64,000 bases of DNA from Platanthera guangdongensis (lineage: Eukaryota > Streptophyta > Magnoliopsida > Asparagales > Orchidaceae): the NCBI GenBank assembly GCA_039583875.1, contig CM077159.1:2316812-2380811 (forward strand). The letters are read 5' to 3'. Under the pieces are notes generated by a model, which searched no databases, was not told the DNA's origin, and saw only the letters and a program-made list of their open reading frames with translations. A program made the translations under genes and the position numbers. Below, one piece after another: positions 24,004 to 34,445 of this stretch (position 1 is the stretch's first letter; the number at the start of each line of letters is the position of its first letter).

Positions 24004-25904
24004 AATTCCCCCATGCTAGAGTATTTGCTTGCCCTCAAGCAAATAAAAATTAAAGAACTAGGGAAAGAAAATAAAGAAGATTTAGGTTGCATAATTAAGA
24101 AAAACAAAACATGAAAAATTAAACTATCCTAATTCCTATGTTAACAACTAGTGGGGTGAGAAGTGCACAATAGAAAACTTGAAAGTGGAGACATAAAAAT
24201 ATCATTAGAACATAAAGAAAATTTACACATTTCTAAATCTTAAAACAAGGCATCCAAAATTAATGAAATTAAGAAAAGAAAAAGTAGAAGTTCTAAATAG
24301 ACGGCGCATTAACGAACTACTAGGTTGCTAGAATAACAATTAACCCTAAATCACCTCAAGATAACCTCCAAAGAAATCCATCAATGATGGTGGCCATAGG
24401 CTTCTCCGTTTACACTCTCTCCACTACGCGAATTTACGTTCTAAAGATTAATAGGACTTCTATAGGCGTTAAATCTTGGCTTAGGTAAATGATTAGGAAA
24501 TGAAAACAAAGATAAACATGAGGGATTAAACACTAAACCAAGGTTGAGCTCAAAAATAAAAACATGAAGAGAAATGAGAAATGACAAGTACATCATTTTT
24601 CAATTCAAACTAACAAACAAAGGCCATGAACTTTTTTTTCTTTTCATAAATTGGCCACAAATAAACTTCATTTTTTTCTTTTTTATTCATTTCACATTTT
24701 TTTATAATAATAAATTTTTTTCTTCTTTAATAACTTTTTAAGGAAAGCTCCAAATATAAGCTTTAAACACTCCTTTTCATTTCAAAGATATAACCCTTCA
24801 CAAAAAATGATATTTAAGCTCAAAGTTTAGTGTGAAATGGGAAAGACATTTGGCTTTGGTGAAGTGATGAAATGAAAGGTGGAGCTAAAAACAAAGAAAC
24901 ATGGAAAAAGGCCCAAAAATTGTTTTGCAATGGTAAATTTTTTTGGTGGGCAAGAAAAGCTCAAACGAGTCAAAGGGTGGCCTAAATCATTTCTAAAGTA
25001 CGTAAAAACGACGCAAATGTTTCGAGAGTCGCTAGGGACAAGTTCTAGACACCAAGAAAGACTACCCCGCAAATGAAAAAGAGATAACATTACCTAGCAA
25101 CCATTCGTAAGCAACTAACCGAATAAAAAGATATAACTACAAATTGCTAACATAAAACGTAAAAATTAGATGCCTATATTTAAGAAAAAGAAACTAGTAA
25201 AACTAAGCTATGTTAAACTGATAAATTTAGAAAACCAATTCAAAGAAATCTAAATAGAACTAAGGAACCACACGGGCCTACACATCACTAGAAGAAACAT
25301 AAAAATAAAGATAGAAAATAATTTTAGATTTTGTTTTTCAAATATATTTTAGCAATTTTTTGGATTTTTGCTTTTCTTTTTTTGTGTTTTTTGAAAAGGC
25401 TAAAATAAAAGCAATACTAGCAAAAAACTTAACAAAACTATGCTAATTTTGTTTTAGAAAATTTTTTTTGAAAGAAAAAGGAAAAAGAGAACTAACTAAA
25501 CCCTCCCCCAAGCTTAGATTTTTCATTGTCCTCAATGAAAGAAATAAAAAGAAAAACGAGAAGGAGACTGAGAAGGAGAGAAAAATGCAGAATGGAAATG
25601 AAAATAAAAAAAACAGGACTTCCCCGGGTTTGTGAGATGAAGGTGGATGTCGCTCCCCCTTGCTTGCTTTTTAGTGCACTTGATCGTCAGCAGGTTTGAC
25701 TTGATCCATCTTTATATCAGCAACGTTGGAGCGGCGGTCATGAACTTGCTTGGGCGCCTCCGGAAGGAAGAGCAAAATAAAAGCAGAAAAAAATAGAGTT
25801 CGTGGGCAGGTGCCCAAGATTGTTCTTTATTACAATAATTTAAAGTTCGAAAAATATTAACGAATAATAAAAAGTCCAAAAATATTCCACAACAAGATAA
25901 ATAT
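24004..25904 (-). other. Athila A 3' non-coding region with two PPT-hairpin modules
   Basis: No gene is visible in this AT-rich stretch. At 24006-24012 the minus strand GGGGGAATT abuts the LTR and is the polypurine tract. Beside it, 24024-24043 forms an 8-bp hairpin TTTGCTTG/CAAGCAAA with loop CCCT. A parallel module is at 25501-25540: a CCCTCCCCCAAGC tract (GGGGGAGGG on the minus strand) and hairpin TTTCATTG/CAATGAAA with loop TCCT. RT, RNase H, most of integrase and any env-like gene expected for full-length Athila are absent. Confidence 0.7.
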
Positions 25905-27410
25905 TTAAGAGTCCAAAACAAGATCCTCCATTGCAGGAGACACAGTATCATTTGAAAAATAAAGTTTAAGTCTATGTCCATTCACTTTAAAATCACCCTT
26001 ATCGGGGTGCGAAAGCAACACAGTTCCATAAGGATAAACTTCCTTGACTGTAAATGGTCTAGTCCATCGAGATTTAATGTGTTCGAAGAAAATACGTAAG
26101 CGTGAATTAAAAAGAAGAACTTGATCACCAGGTTTAAAAATTTTATGTTGGCCCAAGTTCTTATCGTGATCGACTTTCGTTTCAGGGTCCGGTGATTTTG
26201 CATATGAGTTTTTCATATTTTTGTCTTCTTCAAAAATGAGATTTTCAAGATTCTTTTGTTTAAAAACAGTTTCATTTTCAAAATTTATTTGCATGGACAT
26301 AACCGTATTTTTAAAAACATTTGGAGAAAGTTCAGAAGAAGAAGACGAAAAATCATTTGGAGAAATATAGGAGTCTTCTTCTAATTCATCAAGAAAAAAA
26401 CAAGTGACATCATTTTGCAAAGAATTTCTCATAGATTGATTAATATCAAAAGTAACCTCTTCATCTCCCACACGCAGAGAAAGTCTTCCGTCACTCACAT
26501 TTATGATTGCTCGAGCGGTGGCTAGGAAGGGACGACTAAGGATAAGAGGGACCTCGACGTCCTCTTCAATATCGAGAATGACAAAATCCACCGGGAAGAT
26601 GAATTTGTCGACCTTCACTAGCACATCCTCAACGATACCTAACGGATACTTAATCGATCGATCAGCAAATTGAATACTCATACGCGTAGGGCTGAGAGTG
26701 CAAAATCCTAGCTTTTTAAACAATGAAAAAGGCATCAAGTTGATGCTCGCACCTAGATCCGCTAGCGCATGTTTTATAAAAAGATCACCAAAAACGCAAG
26801 GAATTGAAAAACTACCCGGATCGTGTATTTTTTTAGGCAAGTTAGAGTTTTTAACGACTGCCGAGCACTCTTCATTTAAAGTTACGTGAGAAAGATTTTC
26901 CAATTTCTTTTTATTTCTAAATAAATCCTTGAGATATTTGGCGTATTTCGGCATTTGGCTAATGGCTTCGTGAAATGGCAAATTTATATGAATTTGTTTA
27001 AACATTTCAAGAAAGCGTGAATATTGATCAACTAATTTTTCCTTCCTAAGCCTAGCCGGATAAGGAGGTGGCTGAAATTCCTTTATAATTGTCGGAGCAT
27101 CATTTTGAAAATCGTTAACTTCTTTTTCAAAAATAGGCTTTTCTTTTTCAAAATTAGATTTGTCTTTTTCTTTTTATAAAATTTTATCATTTGATTCCAT
27201 AACGATAATATTTTCAGCAGTAGGAGAGGCAATCACCTCTGGCTCTTCCCTTGTGGTGTGCTCGTTAATAATTTTACCGCTCTGAAGGGAAATTGCATTG
27301 ACGTGCTCCCTTGGGTTAGGTTCAGTGTTTGAGGAAAGAGCCCCGGGTGGCCTCTCGGAGATGACCTTGGCAAGTTGCCCGACCTGGTTCTCTAAATTTT
27401 TCACGGAGCC
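25905..27410 (-). pseudogene. Athila A gag C-terminus, protease and fused integrase tail
   Basis: This continues the gag frame at 33028-34293 exactly once element D and one copy of its target duplication are ignored. It encodes a gag linker (LENQVGQLAKVISERPPG) then, after one TAA at 27174-27176, an Athila-type aspartic protease (ALADLGASINLMPFSLFKKLG; VPLILSRPFLATARA). The reading frame then passes a short linker directly into the integrase C-terminus (KPGDQVLLFNSRLRIF; GDFKVNGHRLKLY), with reverse transcriptase, RNase H and the integrase core missing. The deletion kept the frame open, giving a 366-codon segment (25905-27005). Integration and copying would need help from a full Athila. Confidence 0.85.
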
Positions 27411-27415
27411 AGATA

Positions 27416-28544
27416 TGTTGAAACCAGAAACTTGGTCTCTCGTGGAGTTCGGGGTCCCAAAAGAGGGGTGACCTCACACCTACTACACTCGGAGGAACGT
27501 CACGGACCGAAGACTTGGGAAACTAGGAACAGACCATCGGCTCTAGCGCGGAGGTCCCACCTCACACCCGGAAGGCTACCTGAGCACTTCCCCTCCCTAG
27601 CCAATGCTCGAGCTAGGATGCCTTGAAGAGCTCTCTCAACTCTACCAAGAAGAAGCTAAGGGAGGAGAAAACTAAGAAGGGGATCCTCTCCAAGGCACCC
27701 AAGGGGGTCTATTTATAGTTTTCCAAAAGTCCTGGGCCAGAAATGACCAAAATACCCCTACGGCCAAAAGGCCTCGGGCCAATAGGAAACCGCCACGCCG
27801 GGGGGTAAAGGGGTAACTCCCCCCGAGGGCAAGAAGGCTGGGCGAGCTGGGCGGCCTGCGAGCTGGCGGCCTGCGAGCTGGGCGGCCTGCGAGCTGGGCG
27901 GCCTGCGAGCTGGGCGGCCTGCGAGCTGGGCGGCCTGCGAGCTGGGCGGCCTGCGAGCTGGGCGGCCTACGAGCTGGGCGGCCTGCGAGCTGGGCGGACT
28001 GCGAGCTGGCCTACTAGGCGAGACGGCGGCCTGGGCGAGGCGGCGGTCTGGCGAGACGGGGCAAGGCGAGCTGCGGCCTGGCGAGCTGGGCGGCCTGCGA
28101 GCTGGGCGGACTGCGAGCTAGGCGGCCTGCGATCTGGGCGGCCTGCGCGGCTTGCGGCCTGGCTGAGGCGGCCTGGGCGGCTTGCGGCCTTGCTGAGGCA
28201 GCTTGCGGCCTGGCTGAGGCGGCCTGGGCGGCTTGCGGCCTGGCTGAGGCGGCTTGCGGCCTGGCTGAGGCGGCCTGGGCGGCTTGCGGCCTTGCTGAGG
28301 CGGCTTGCGGCCTGGCTGAGGCGGCCTGGGCGGCTTGCGGCCTGGCTGAGGCGGCTTGCGGCCTGGCTGAGGCGGCCTGGGCGGCTTGCCAAAAGCGTCT
28401 TGTGGGGAGAAATATTTTCTCCCCCTACTAGTATGTTCTACATGTTCACCCAAAATTGGCCCCTAGGAGTGCAAAACTCCCAAAAAGCTTAAAAACTTGC
28501 TCACCTTGTTTTGGGCCCACTCTTCGCGAATACGGGGTTGTACA
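27416..28544 (-). repeat. Tat-type element D, 3' LTR with GC-rich arrays
   Basis: 1129-bp LTR beginning TGTTGAAACC and ending GTTGTACA, paired with 31962-33027. The target duplication AGATA flanks the element (27411-27415 and 33028-33032). On the minus strand a TATA-like CTATAAATAG lies at 27709-27718. Upstream of it in U3 are two GC-rich arrays: a 16-bp unit GAGCTGGGCGGCCTGC (about 27845-28010) and a composite of about 51 bp built from GCGGCTTGCGGCCTGGCTGAG (about 28145-28390). These give long open frames on both strands that are not genes. Confidence 0.95.
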
Positions 28545-28627
28545 CAATCCCCGCTCTTTTCGAGGTTGGCACAAGCTCGGAAAGAAACATCCAACCCAAC
28601 GTATTCGCGGAGTGTAACTTCCCCTCG

Positions 28628-29640
28628 GGGTCAACCTGCCATGCCAGCTATGGGAGCTTGGGTGGCGAGACCTCCTCTGGGTGAAAACACTTAGCCTCCC
28701 CCAGGGGTCAACCTGTCAAGCCAGCTAATGGGAGCCTGGGTGACGAGATGACCTCGGGGTGCAAACACTTACTCTCCACGAGAGGTACCACCGGCCCTGC
28801 CAGCTAGTGGGAGCCTGGCAGCGGGACCACCTCGGAGAAAAGGGACTTGGGCTACCACGAGAGATCAACCTACCCAGCCAGCTAGTGGGAGCCTGGCGGC
28901 GGAATCATCATCGGAGCAAAGGACTTGGGCTACCACGAGAGATCAACCTACCCAGCCAGCTAGTGGGAGCCTGGCGGCGGAATCGTCATCGGAGCAAAGG
29001 ACTTGGGCTACCACGAGAGATCAACCTACCCAGCCAGCTAGTGGGAGCCTGGCAGCGGAATCGTCATCGGAGCAAAGGACTTGGGCTACCACGAGAGATC
29101 AACCTACCCAGCCAGCTAGTCGGAGCCTGGCGGCGGAATCGTCATCGGAGCAAAGGACTTGGGCTACCACGAGAGATCAACCTACCCAGCCAGCTAGTGG
29201 GAGCCTAGCGGTGGAATCGTCATCGGAGCAAAGGACTTGGGCTACCATGAGAGATCAACCTACCCAGCCAGCTAGTCGGAGCCTGGCGGCGGAATCGTCA
29301 TCGGAGCAAAGGACTTGGGCTACCACGAGAGATCAACATACCCAGCCAGCTAGTGGGAGCCTGGCGGCGGAATCGTCATCGGAGCAAAGGACTTAGGCTA
29401 CCACGAGAGATCAACCTACCCAGCCAGCTAGTCGGAGCCTGGCGGCGGAATCGTCATCGGAGCAAAGGACTTGGGCTACCACGAGAGATCAACCTACCCA
29501 GCCAGCTAGTCGGAGCCTGGCGGCGGAATCGTCATCGGAGCAAAGGACTTGGGCTACCACGAGAGATCAACCTACCCAGCCAGCTAGTGGGAGCCTGGCG
29601 GCGGAATCGTCATCGGAGCAAAGGACTTGGGCTACCACGA
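28628..29640. repeat. 78-bp tandem array inside element D
   Basis: About 13 head-to-tail copies of a 78-bp unit containing CCCAGCCAGCTAGTGGGAGC and GGACTTGGGCTACCACGAGA. The first three copies (28628-28840) are diverged and the remaining ten are nearly identical. Since 78 is a multiple of three, a frame stays open across the array on the plus strand (opposite the element's genes). I regard this as a by-product. The array occupies the place where reverse transcriptase and integrase would be. Confidence 0.95.
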
Positions 29641-29774
29641 TCAGGCCTTACCAAATCCTACATCCTCAAACAGGGAAAATAGATGGGTTACATGATCCCT
29701 CCGACTCAGTTGGTCGGGGGTTAGACTCATTACAAGATAAAATGCATACAGGACTCTGCCGGGGCGAGGCTCCC

Positions 29775-30719
29775 TCAGGGGGTCTGGGCCCGGTGGTCCT
29801 CGTCCGCTTCCTGCTCGCCGGACACTTCCATCCTGCTCAGGCTCTCCATGATCTTCTCCATCTCCTCTGCCTTGGCCCACCAGGAGATGGTGTTGACGGC
29901 CGTGACGTAGCACTGTCTTGCCATCCTGGAGTCTCCCTTGACTCTGACCTGGATCCCTCCTGAGCTGAACTTGAGGCATTGGTGGAATGAAGACGGCACG
30001 CAACGGAAGGCGCTGATGAGGGGTCTTCCGAAGATGGCGTTGTAGCTGCTTGGAGCGTCAACAATAACGAACCGGCAGTTCCTTGAGACTCCTCCCAATT
30101 TAACTTGGAGCCCCACTCCACCCTCGACTTCCTTTCTCTCCCCGGAGAATCCGAACAGGGGTCCGTCTGAGGCCAACACCCTCCGTGGCTCCACCTTCAT
30201 CTCGTCAAATGCCTTCTTGAAAACAACGTTGACGGAACTCCCGTTGTCAACCAAGATCCGGGAGACGGTGTAGCCTTCGATGACCGTCTGGATGACCAGC
30301 GCATCGCAGAACGGATCCTCATGATCCGGCAGGTCCTTCACCGAGAAGGTGATCTTTTCTTCTGGGGGCGGGGTCTGGGAGGTTGAGGCAACGCTCCTTC
30401 GGTACATGACATGGAGGCTTGCCTTCCGAGTGGCCTCAACCCCCACTCCACCGTGGATCACTCCTATACCACCTCGGGTTCCCACGTCGACCCGGTCCTC
30501 GCATATATCATCACCCCCTTCTCCGGGTGGAACCTCTTCTACCCGCATCGGCAGCTGCGGCTGCGCAGGGCCTCTCGCGCCCCTCACTTCCAAGAACTCG
30601 GGGCAGGTAGCTGTGGCGTGTCCCTCCACCTGGTGGAAGTCACAGTACGGTAGCGCTCCTCCCCTCTTTCGGCGGGTTGGACGGTCTCTCCTGTTACCTC
30701 TTCCCCCTCCTATCGCCAA
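29775..30719 (-). pseudogene. Element D nucleocapsid-like knuckle and aspartic protease
   Basis: 314-codon open frame. The N-terminal part has CDFHQVEGHATATCPEF, a zinc-knuckle-like motif of Tat/Ogre gag proteins. The middle encodes an aspartic protease with RILVDNGSSVNVVF (active-site Asp-Asn-Gly replaces the usual DTG/DSG) and YNAIFGRPLISAF. It ends at a TGA (29775) just before the tandem array, with no reverse transcriptase following. The DNG triad may reduce activity or be a lineage variant. The frame relative to gag upstream is shifted. Confidence 0.75.
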
Positions 30720-31060
30720 GGCTTGCTGTGGCGGGGGTAAGAGTTGCCTTGGGGCCTGCCTCTGGAAGTTTGAACCTCACTTGGCCCCCATGGAAGTTCC
30801 CCCTCCTTGGATGAGAGCTCTTCCTGGACCTTGGGCAGGTCCTCCCTGCTGCCTCCAGCCTGATTCCGGACCCTCCTGTCCTTGGAACCCCTGAGCTCTC
30901 TGCTCCTCTCTTCTTCTACCTTCCTGATGCCTTGAGCCACACTGCTCCTTTGACTCCACCTTCGTCAACTTTTCCAACCGCTTGAAAAATGCCGGGTTGG
31001 CTGCCTCCATGGCAATCTCCTCTGCCGCCCTTTCCATCAGCTCCTCGAAGGAAAGGGGGC
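30720..31060 (-). pseudogene. Element D gag C-terminal linker
   Basis: The open segment at 30777-31037 encodes MERAAEEIAMEAANPAFFK followed by a Glu/Gln/Arg/Gly-rich tail, the usual linker after the Tat/Ogre gag core. It is in a different frame from the preceding gag piece (which stops at 31061), so an indel near 31060 separates them. It joins the knuckle and protease part downstream by another frame change or a stop. Confidence 0.55.
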
Positions 31061-31906
31061 CTACCTGGTCAAGCTCATCTTGAAGAAGCCCTCCTTCAGC
31101 CCAACGGTGAAGGTCATCTGGAGAGCATACCCTGGCATCTCCTGGACCTCCAAGATCTCCTCTTGGAACCTGTCTACGTAGCGGGCCAGCGACTCCTCGG
31201 CCCCCTGCCTTATCAAGAAAATGGACTCAGAACTCCTCTTCCGCTTCTTGGAGGTGGAGAAGCGGAGCTGGAAGCTTTGGCTCAAGTCCTCGAACTCGTA
31301 GATCGACCTCGGAGGGAGTTGATGGAACCAATCCCTTGCCTTCTCCTTCAGAGTGATCGCAAAGAGGCGACACTTGAAGGCATCTGTCATCGGCCTGATG
31401 GAGACGGCATCCTCGAACCATTGCAGATGCTGGACGGGGTCATCCTTCCCCGTGTAGTAAGCCATGTCTGGCTCTCTGAACCCCTCGGGAACGGGAGCTG
31501 AGATGATCAGCTCGCTGAAGGGTGACCCCCTAAGGGGTGGTCTCGCCACCTCCACTCGCGCAACCTGCTCGCCTGGGAGGTTGGCACTCGCCGGGCTAGA
31601 GAACAGCTCCCTGCCGGTGAGGTCTCGCTCGACCCCATCTCCCATTCTCTCCTTCCCTGGTCTTCTTCCTGGTGCACTTCCTTCTCCCCCCGCCGGGGTC
31701 ATCTCGCCTAGACCCCTGGGAGCCGACTCGTCGAGGGGGGGAGCTAGCTCTTGGGGGGTCGGGGTGGAGCTGCCACCCTGAGGAGTAATGCTTCGCAGCA
31801 TCTCCATGATGCCCTGGATGGAGGCCATGAACTCTTGCCTCCCCACAAAGGGTCCCGAGCTAGGGAGCTCGCCGAGATCATCACTACCTCCCTCACCTCC
31901 AGTCAT
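31061..31906 (-). pseudogene. Element D gag core (Tat lineage)
   Basis: An ATG at 31904-31906, about 50 nt after the LTR, starts an acidic, Pro-rich N-terminal region. It leads into a Retrotrans_gag core: YYTGKDDPVQHLQWFEDAV, LKEKARDWFHQLPPRSI, FEDLSQSFQLRF, and LARYVDRFQEEILEV. The sequence belongs to the Tat/Ogre type rather than Athila. The frame continues upstream into the LTR, but the ATG given is better placed. The frame ends at 31061 by a TAG after a probable frameshift. Confidence 0.75.
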
Positions 31907-31941
31907 GACTCTCTCCCGAGATCTTCTGTGCTGGTCACTCT

Positions 31942-31961
31942 CCACGCTCACCGCACCAAAA
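31942..31961 (-). other. Element D primer-binding region
   Basis: Directly beside the 5' LTR (31962) the minus strand reads TTTTGGTGCGGTGAGCGTGG. TGGTGCGGTGAGC begins with the TGG expected to pair with a tRNA 3' CCA end, two or three bases after the LTR, so this is the primer site by position. I could not assign the tRNA with confidence. Confidence 0.55.
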
Positions 31962-33027
31962 TGTTGAAACCAGAAACTTGGTCTCTCGTGGAGTTCGGGG
32001 TCCCAAAAGAGGGGTGACCTCACACCTACTACACTCGGAGGAACGTCACGGACCGAAGACTTGGGAAACTAGGAACAGACCATCGGCTCTAGCGCGGAGG
32101 TCCCACCTCACACCCGGAAGGCTACCTGAGCACTTCCCCTCCCTAGCCAATGCTCGAGCTAGGATTCCTTGAAGAGCTCTCTCAACTCTACCAAGAAGAA
32201 GCTAAGGGAGGAGAAAACTAAGAAGGGGATCCTCTCCAAGGCACCCAAGGGGGTCTATTTATAGTTTTCCAAAAGTCCTGGGCCAGAAATGACCAAAATA
32301 CCCCTACGGCCAAAAGGCCTCGGGCCAATAGGAAACCGCCACGCCGGGGGGTAAAGGGGTAACTCCCCCCGAGGGCAAGAAGGATGGGCGAGCTGGGCGG
32401 CCTGCGAGCTGGGCGGCCTGCGAGCTGGGCGGCCTGCGAGCTGGGCGGCCTGCGAGCTGGGCGGCCTACGAGCTGGGCGGCCTGCGAGCTGGGCGGACTG
32501 CGAGCTGGCCTACTAGGCGAGACGGCGGCCTGGGCGAGGCGGCGGTCTGGCGAGACGGGGCAAGGCGAGCTGCGGCCTGGCGAGCTGGGCGGCCTGCGAG
32601 CTGGGCGGACTGCGAGCTGGGCGGCCTGCGAGCTGGGCGGCCTGCGTGACTTGCGGCCTGGCTGAGGCGGCCTGGCTGAGGCGGCTTGCGTCCTGGCTGA
32701 GGCGGCCTGGGCAGCTTGCGGCCTGGCTGAGGCGGCTTGCGGCCTGGCTGAGGCGGCCTAGGCGGCTTGCGGCCTGGCTGAGGCGGCTTGCGGCCTGGCT
32801 GAGGCGGCCTGGGCGGCTTGCGGCCTGGCTGAGGCGGCTTGCGGCCTGGCTGAGGCGGCCTGGGCGGCTTGCCAAAAGCGCCTTGGGGGGAGAAATATTT
32901 TCTCCCCCTACTAGTATGTTCTACATGTTCACCCAAAATTGGCCCCTAGGAGTGCAAAACTCCCAAAAAGCTTAAAAACTTGCTCACCTTGTTTTGGGCC
33001 CACTCTTCGCGAATACGAGGTTGTACA
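31962..33027 (-). repeat. Element D, 5' LTR
   Basis: 1066-bp partner of 27416-28544. Apart from a handful of substitutions the difference is in copy number of the GC-rich U3 arrays (32390-32510 and 32650-32870), which are shorter or rearranged here. The TATA-like CTATAAATAG is at 32255-32264 on the minus strand. It is followed by the target duplication AGATA at 33028-33032, after which the interrupted Athila gag resumes. Confidence 0.95.
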
Positions 33028-34293
33028 AGATAGACTTCTAATGGTAGCATCATTCGAGCTTATATATTTAGAAAGTATTTCCTCCAAAGATGGAGTTTTT
33101 TGAAAATTTTGGTTTTGATATTGTGGTGGTGGTGGAGTGAAATCGTGTGGTGGGCGTGCAGTATTAGCAGGGTTACTCCAAGAAAAATTAGGATGGTTAC
33201 GCCATCCAGGATTATAAGAGTTCGAAGAAGAATTAAAACCAGGAGGTGCAGAAAAATTAGAAAAAGCAGAAAAATTATTGGCAGAATTATTTTGAGCAGG
33301 CCTGGGTATGTTTCCCAGAAAATCCACCTGCTCGGCAGCAGCAGCATTCACATTTTCATATACCTTAGCGGCGGAGGAAGCAGTCATCTCTGAAATCTTC
33401 TTGTTCAACATTTCCACTTGCAATGCCAGTTGCGAAACCGAGTCCACTTCATAGATACCTGCAGGTTTAGATGGGCGAGTACTAGAAGAATTCCATTGAT
33501 AAGTGTTCATCGCCATGTCCTCGATAAGCTCAAGTGCATCTTCCGGAGTTTTGCGGTCCAAAGACCCAGCGGAAGCAGCATCTATCATTTGCTTAGTTTC
33601 TTGATTTAGCCCATTATAAAATGTCTGAACCTGTAACCATACAGGTAGAGCATGATGAGGGCATCTTCTCAAAAGTTCTTTGAACCTCTCCCAAGTGTCA
33701 TAGAGGGTCTCAGAAGCAATTTGAGAATAAGAAGTTATATCATTTCTTAACTTAGCAGTTTTAGCGGGAGGGAAATATCTAGCAAGAAATTTATCGACTA
33801 AAATGTTCCAAGTAGTGATTGATCCTCTTGGAAGAGAACTCAACCACTGTTTGGCTTTAGTTCTTAAGGAGAAGGGGAAGAGTCTTAGCCTTATAGCATC
33901 ATCTGAGACACCATTTATTTTGAAGGTGTCACAGATTTCAAGAAAATTGGCAATATGCAAGTTCAGATCTTCATCTTGTAATCCGTCGAACTGTACATAT
34001 TGCTGCACCATTTGTATGATGCTAGGCTTAAGCTCGAAGTTATTATTCGCAATTGCAGGTCGAACAATACTTGTTTCAGTCCCCTCTAGGTTGGGTCGAG
34101 CATAGTCGGACATGGTCCTTTGCGGAGCCATTCCTGGGTTGGGATCTCCCATTTCAGAATTAAAATTACAATCACCGTCGGAATCCTCAACCGCTGTTTG
34201 AGAAGTGGAAGCCCCGAATCGTAGTTGTCTCCGAAAGGAGCGTTCGATTTCTGGGTCCAAATCAACAAGTAGCGACGGATTCGTGCGTGTCAT
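33028..34293 (-). pseudogene. Athila A gag (split by element D)
   Basis: An ATG at 34293, about 130 nt after the primer site, opens a 422-codon frame that is uninterrupted until the D insertion. The protein is the Athila gag: MTRTNPSLLVDLD start, DEDLNLHIANFLEICDTFK, LRLFPFSLRTKAKQWL, FLARYFPPAKTAKLRNDI, FYNGLNQETKQMIDAASAG. In the ancestor the frame ran on through 27410-25905, giving 924 codons with a single internal stop. The open frame in the present DNA continues into the D LTR and is not meaningful there. Confidence 0.9.
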
Positions 34294-34421
34294 GCACTAA
34301 AAAAATGAAGGAGAAATGGAAATAAAAACTTGAAGAACGAAAAAAAATGATTTGATTTTTTTTAAAAAACATTTTTGTAGAAGCAATAGCGAAAGCGTTT
34401 TCAAAATATTGACGAAGAAGA

Positions 34422-34439
34422 TCCCCGGCAACGGCGCCA
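34422..34439 (-). other. Athila A primer-binding site (tRNA-Asp type)
   Basis: On the minus strand this reads TGGCGCCGTTGCCGGGGA, six bases after the 5' LTR. It is the primer site typical of Athila and relatives, usually attributed to tRNA-Asp. It fixes the element's orientation and LTR border. Confidence 0.9.
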
Positions 34440-34445
34440 AAAACT

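Noticed and set aside
27967..28453. Pro/Arg/Gln-rich open frames in the D LTR arrays
   Set aside because: GC-rich tandem repeats lack stop codons by composition. Frames are open on both strands and change length with array copy number.
28759..29682. Long repeated open frames through the 78-bp array
   Set aside because: 78 is divisible by three, so any frame without a stop in one unit stays open. They run opposite to the element's genes and resemble no protein.
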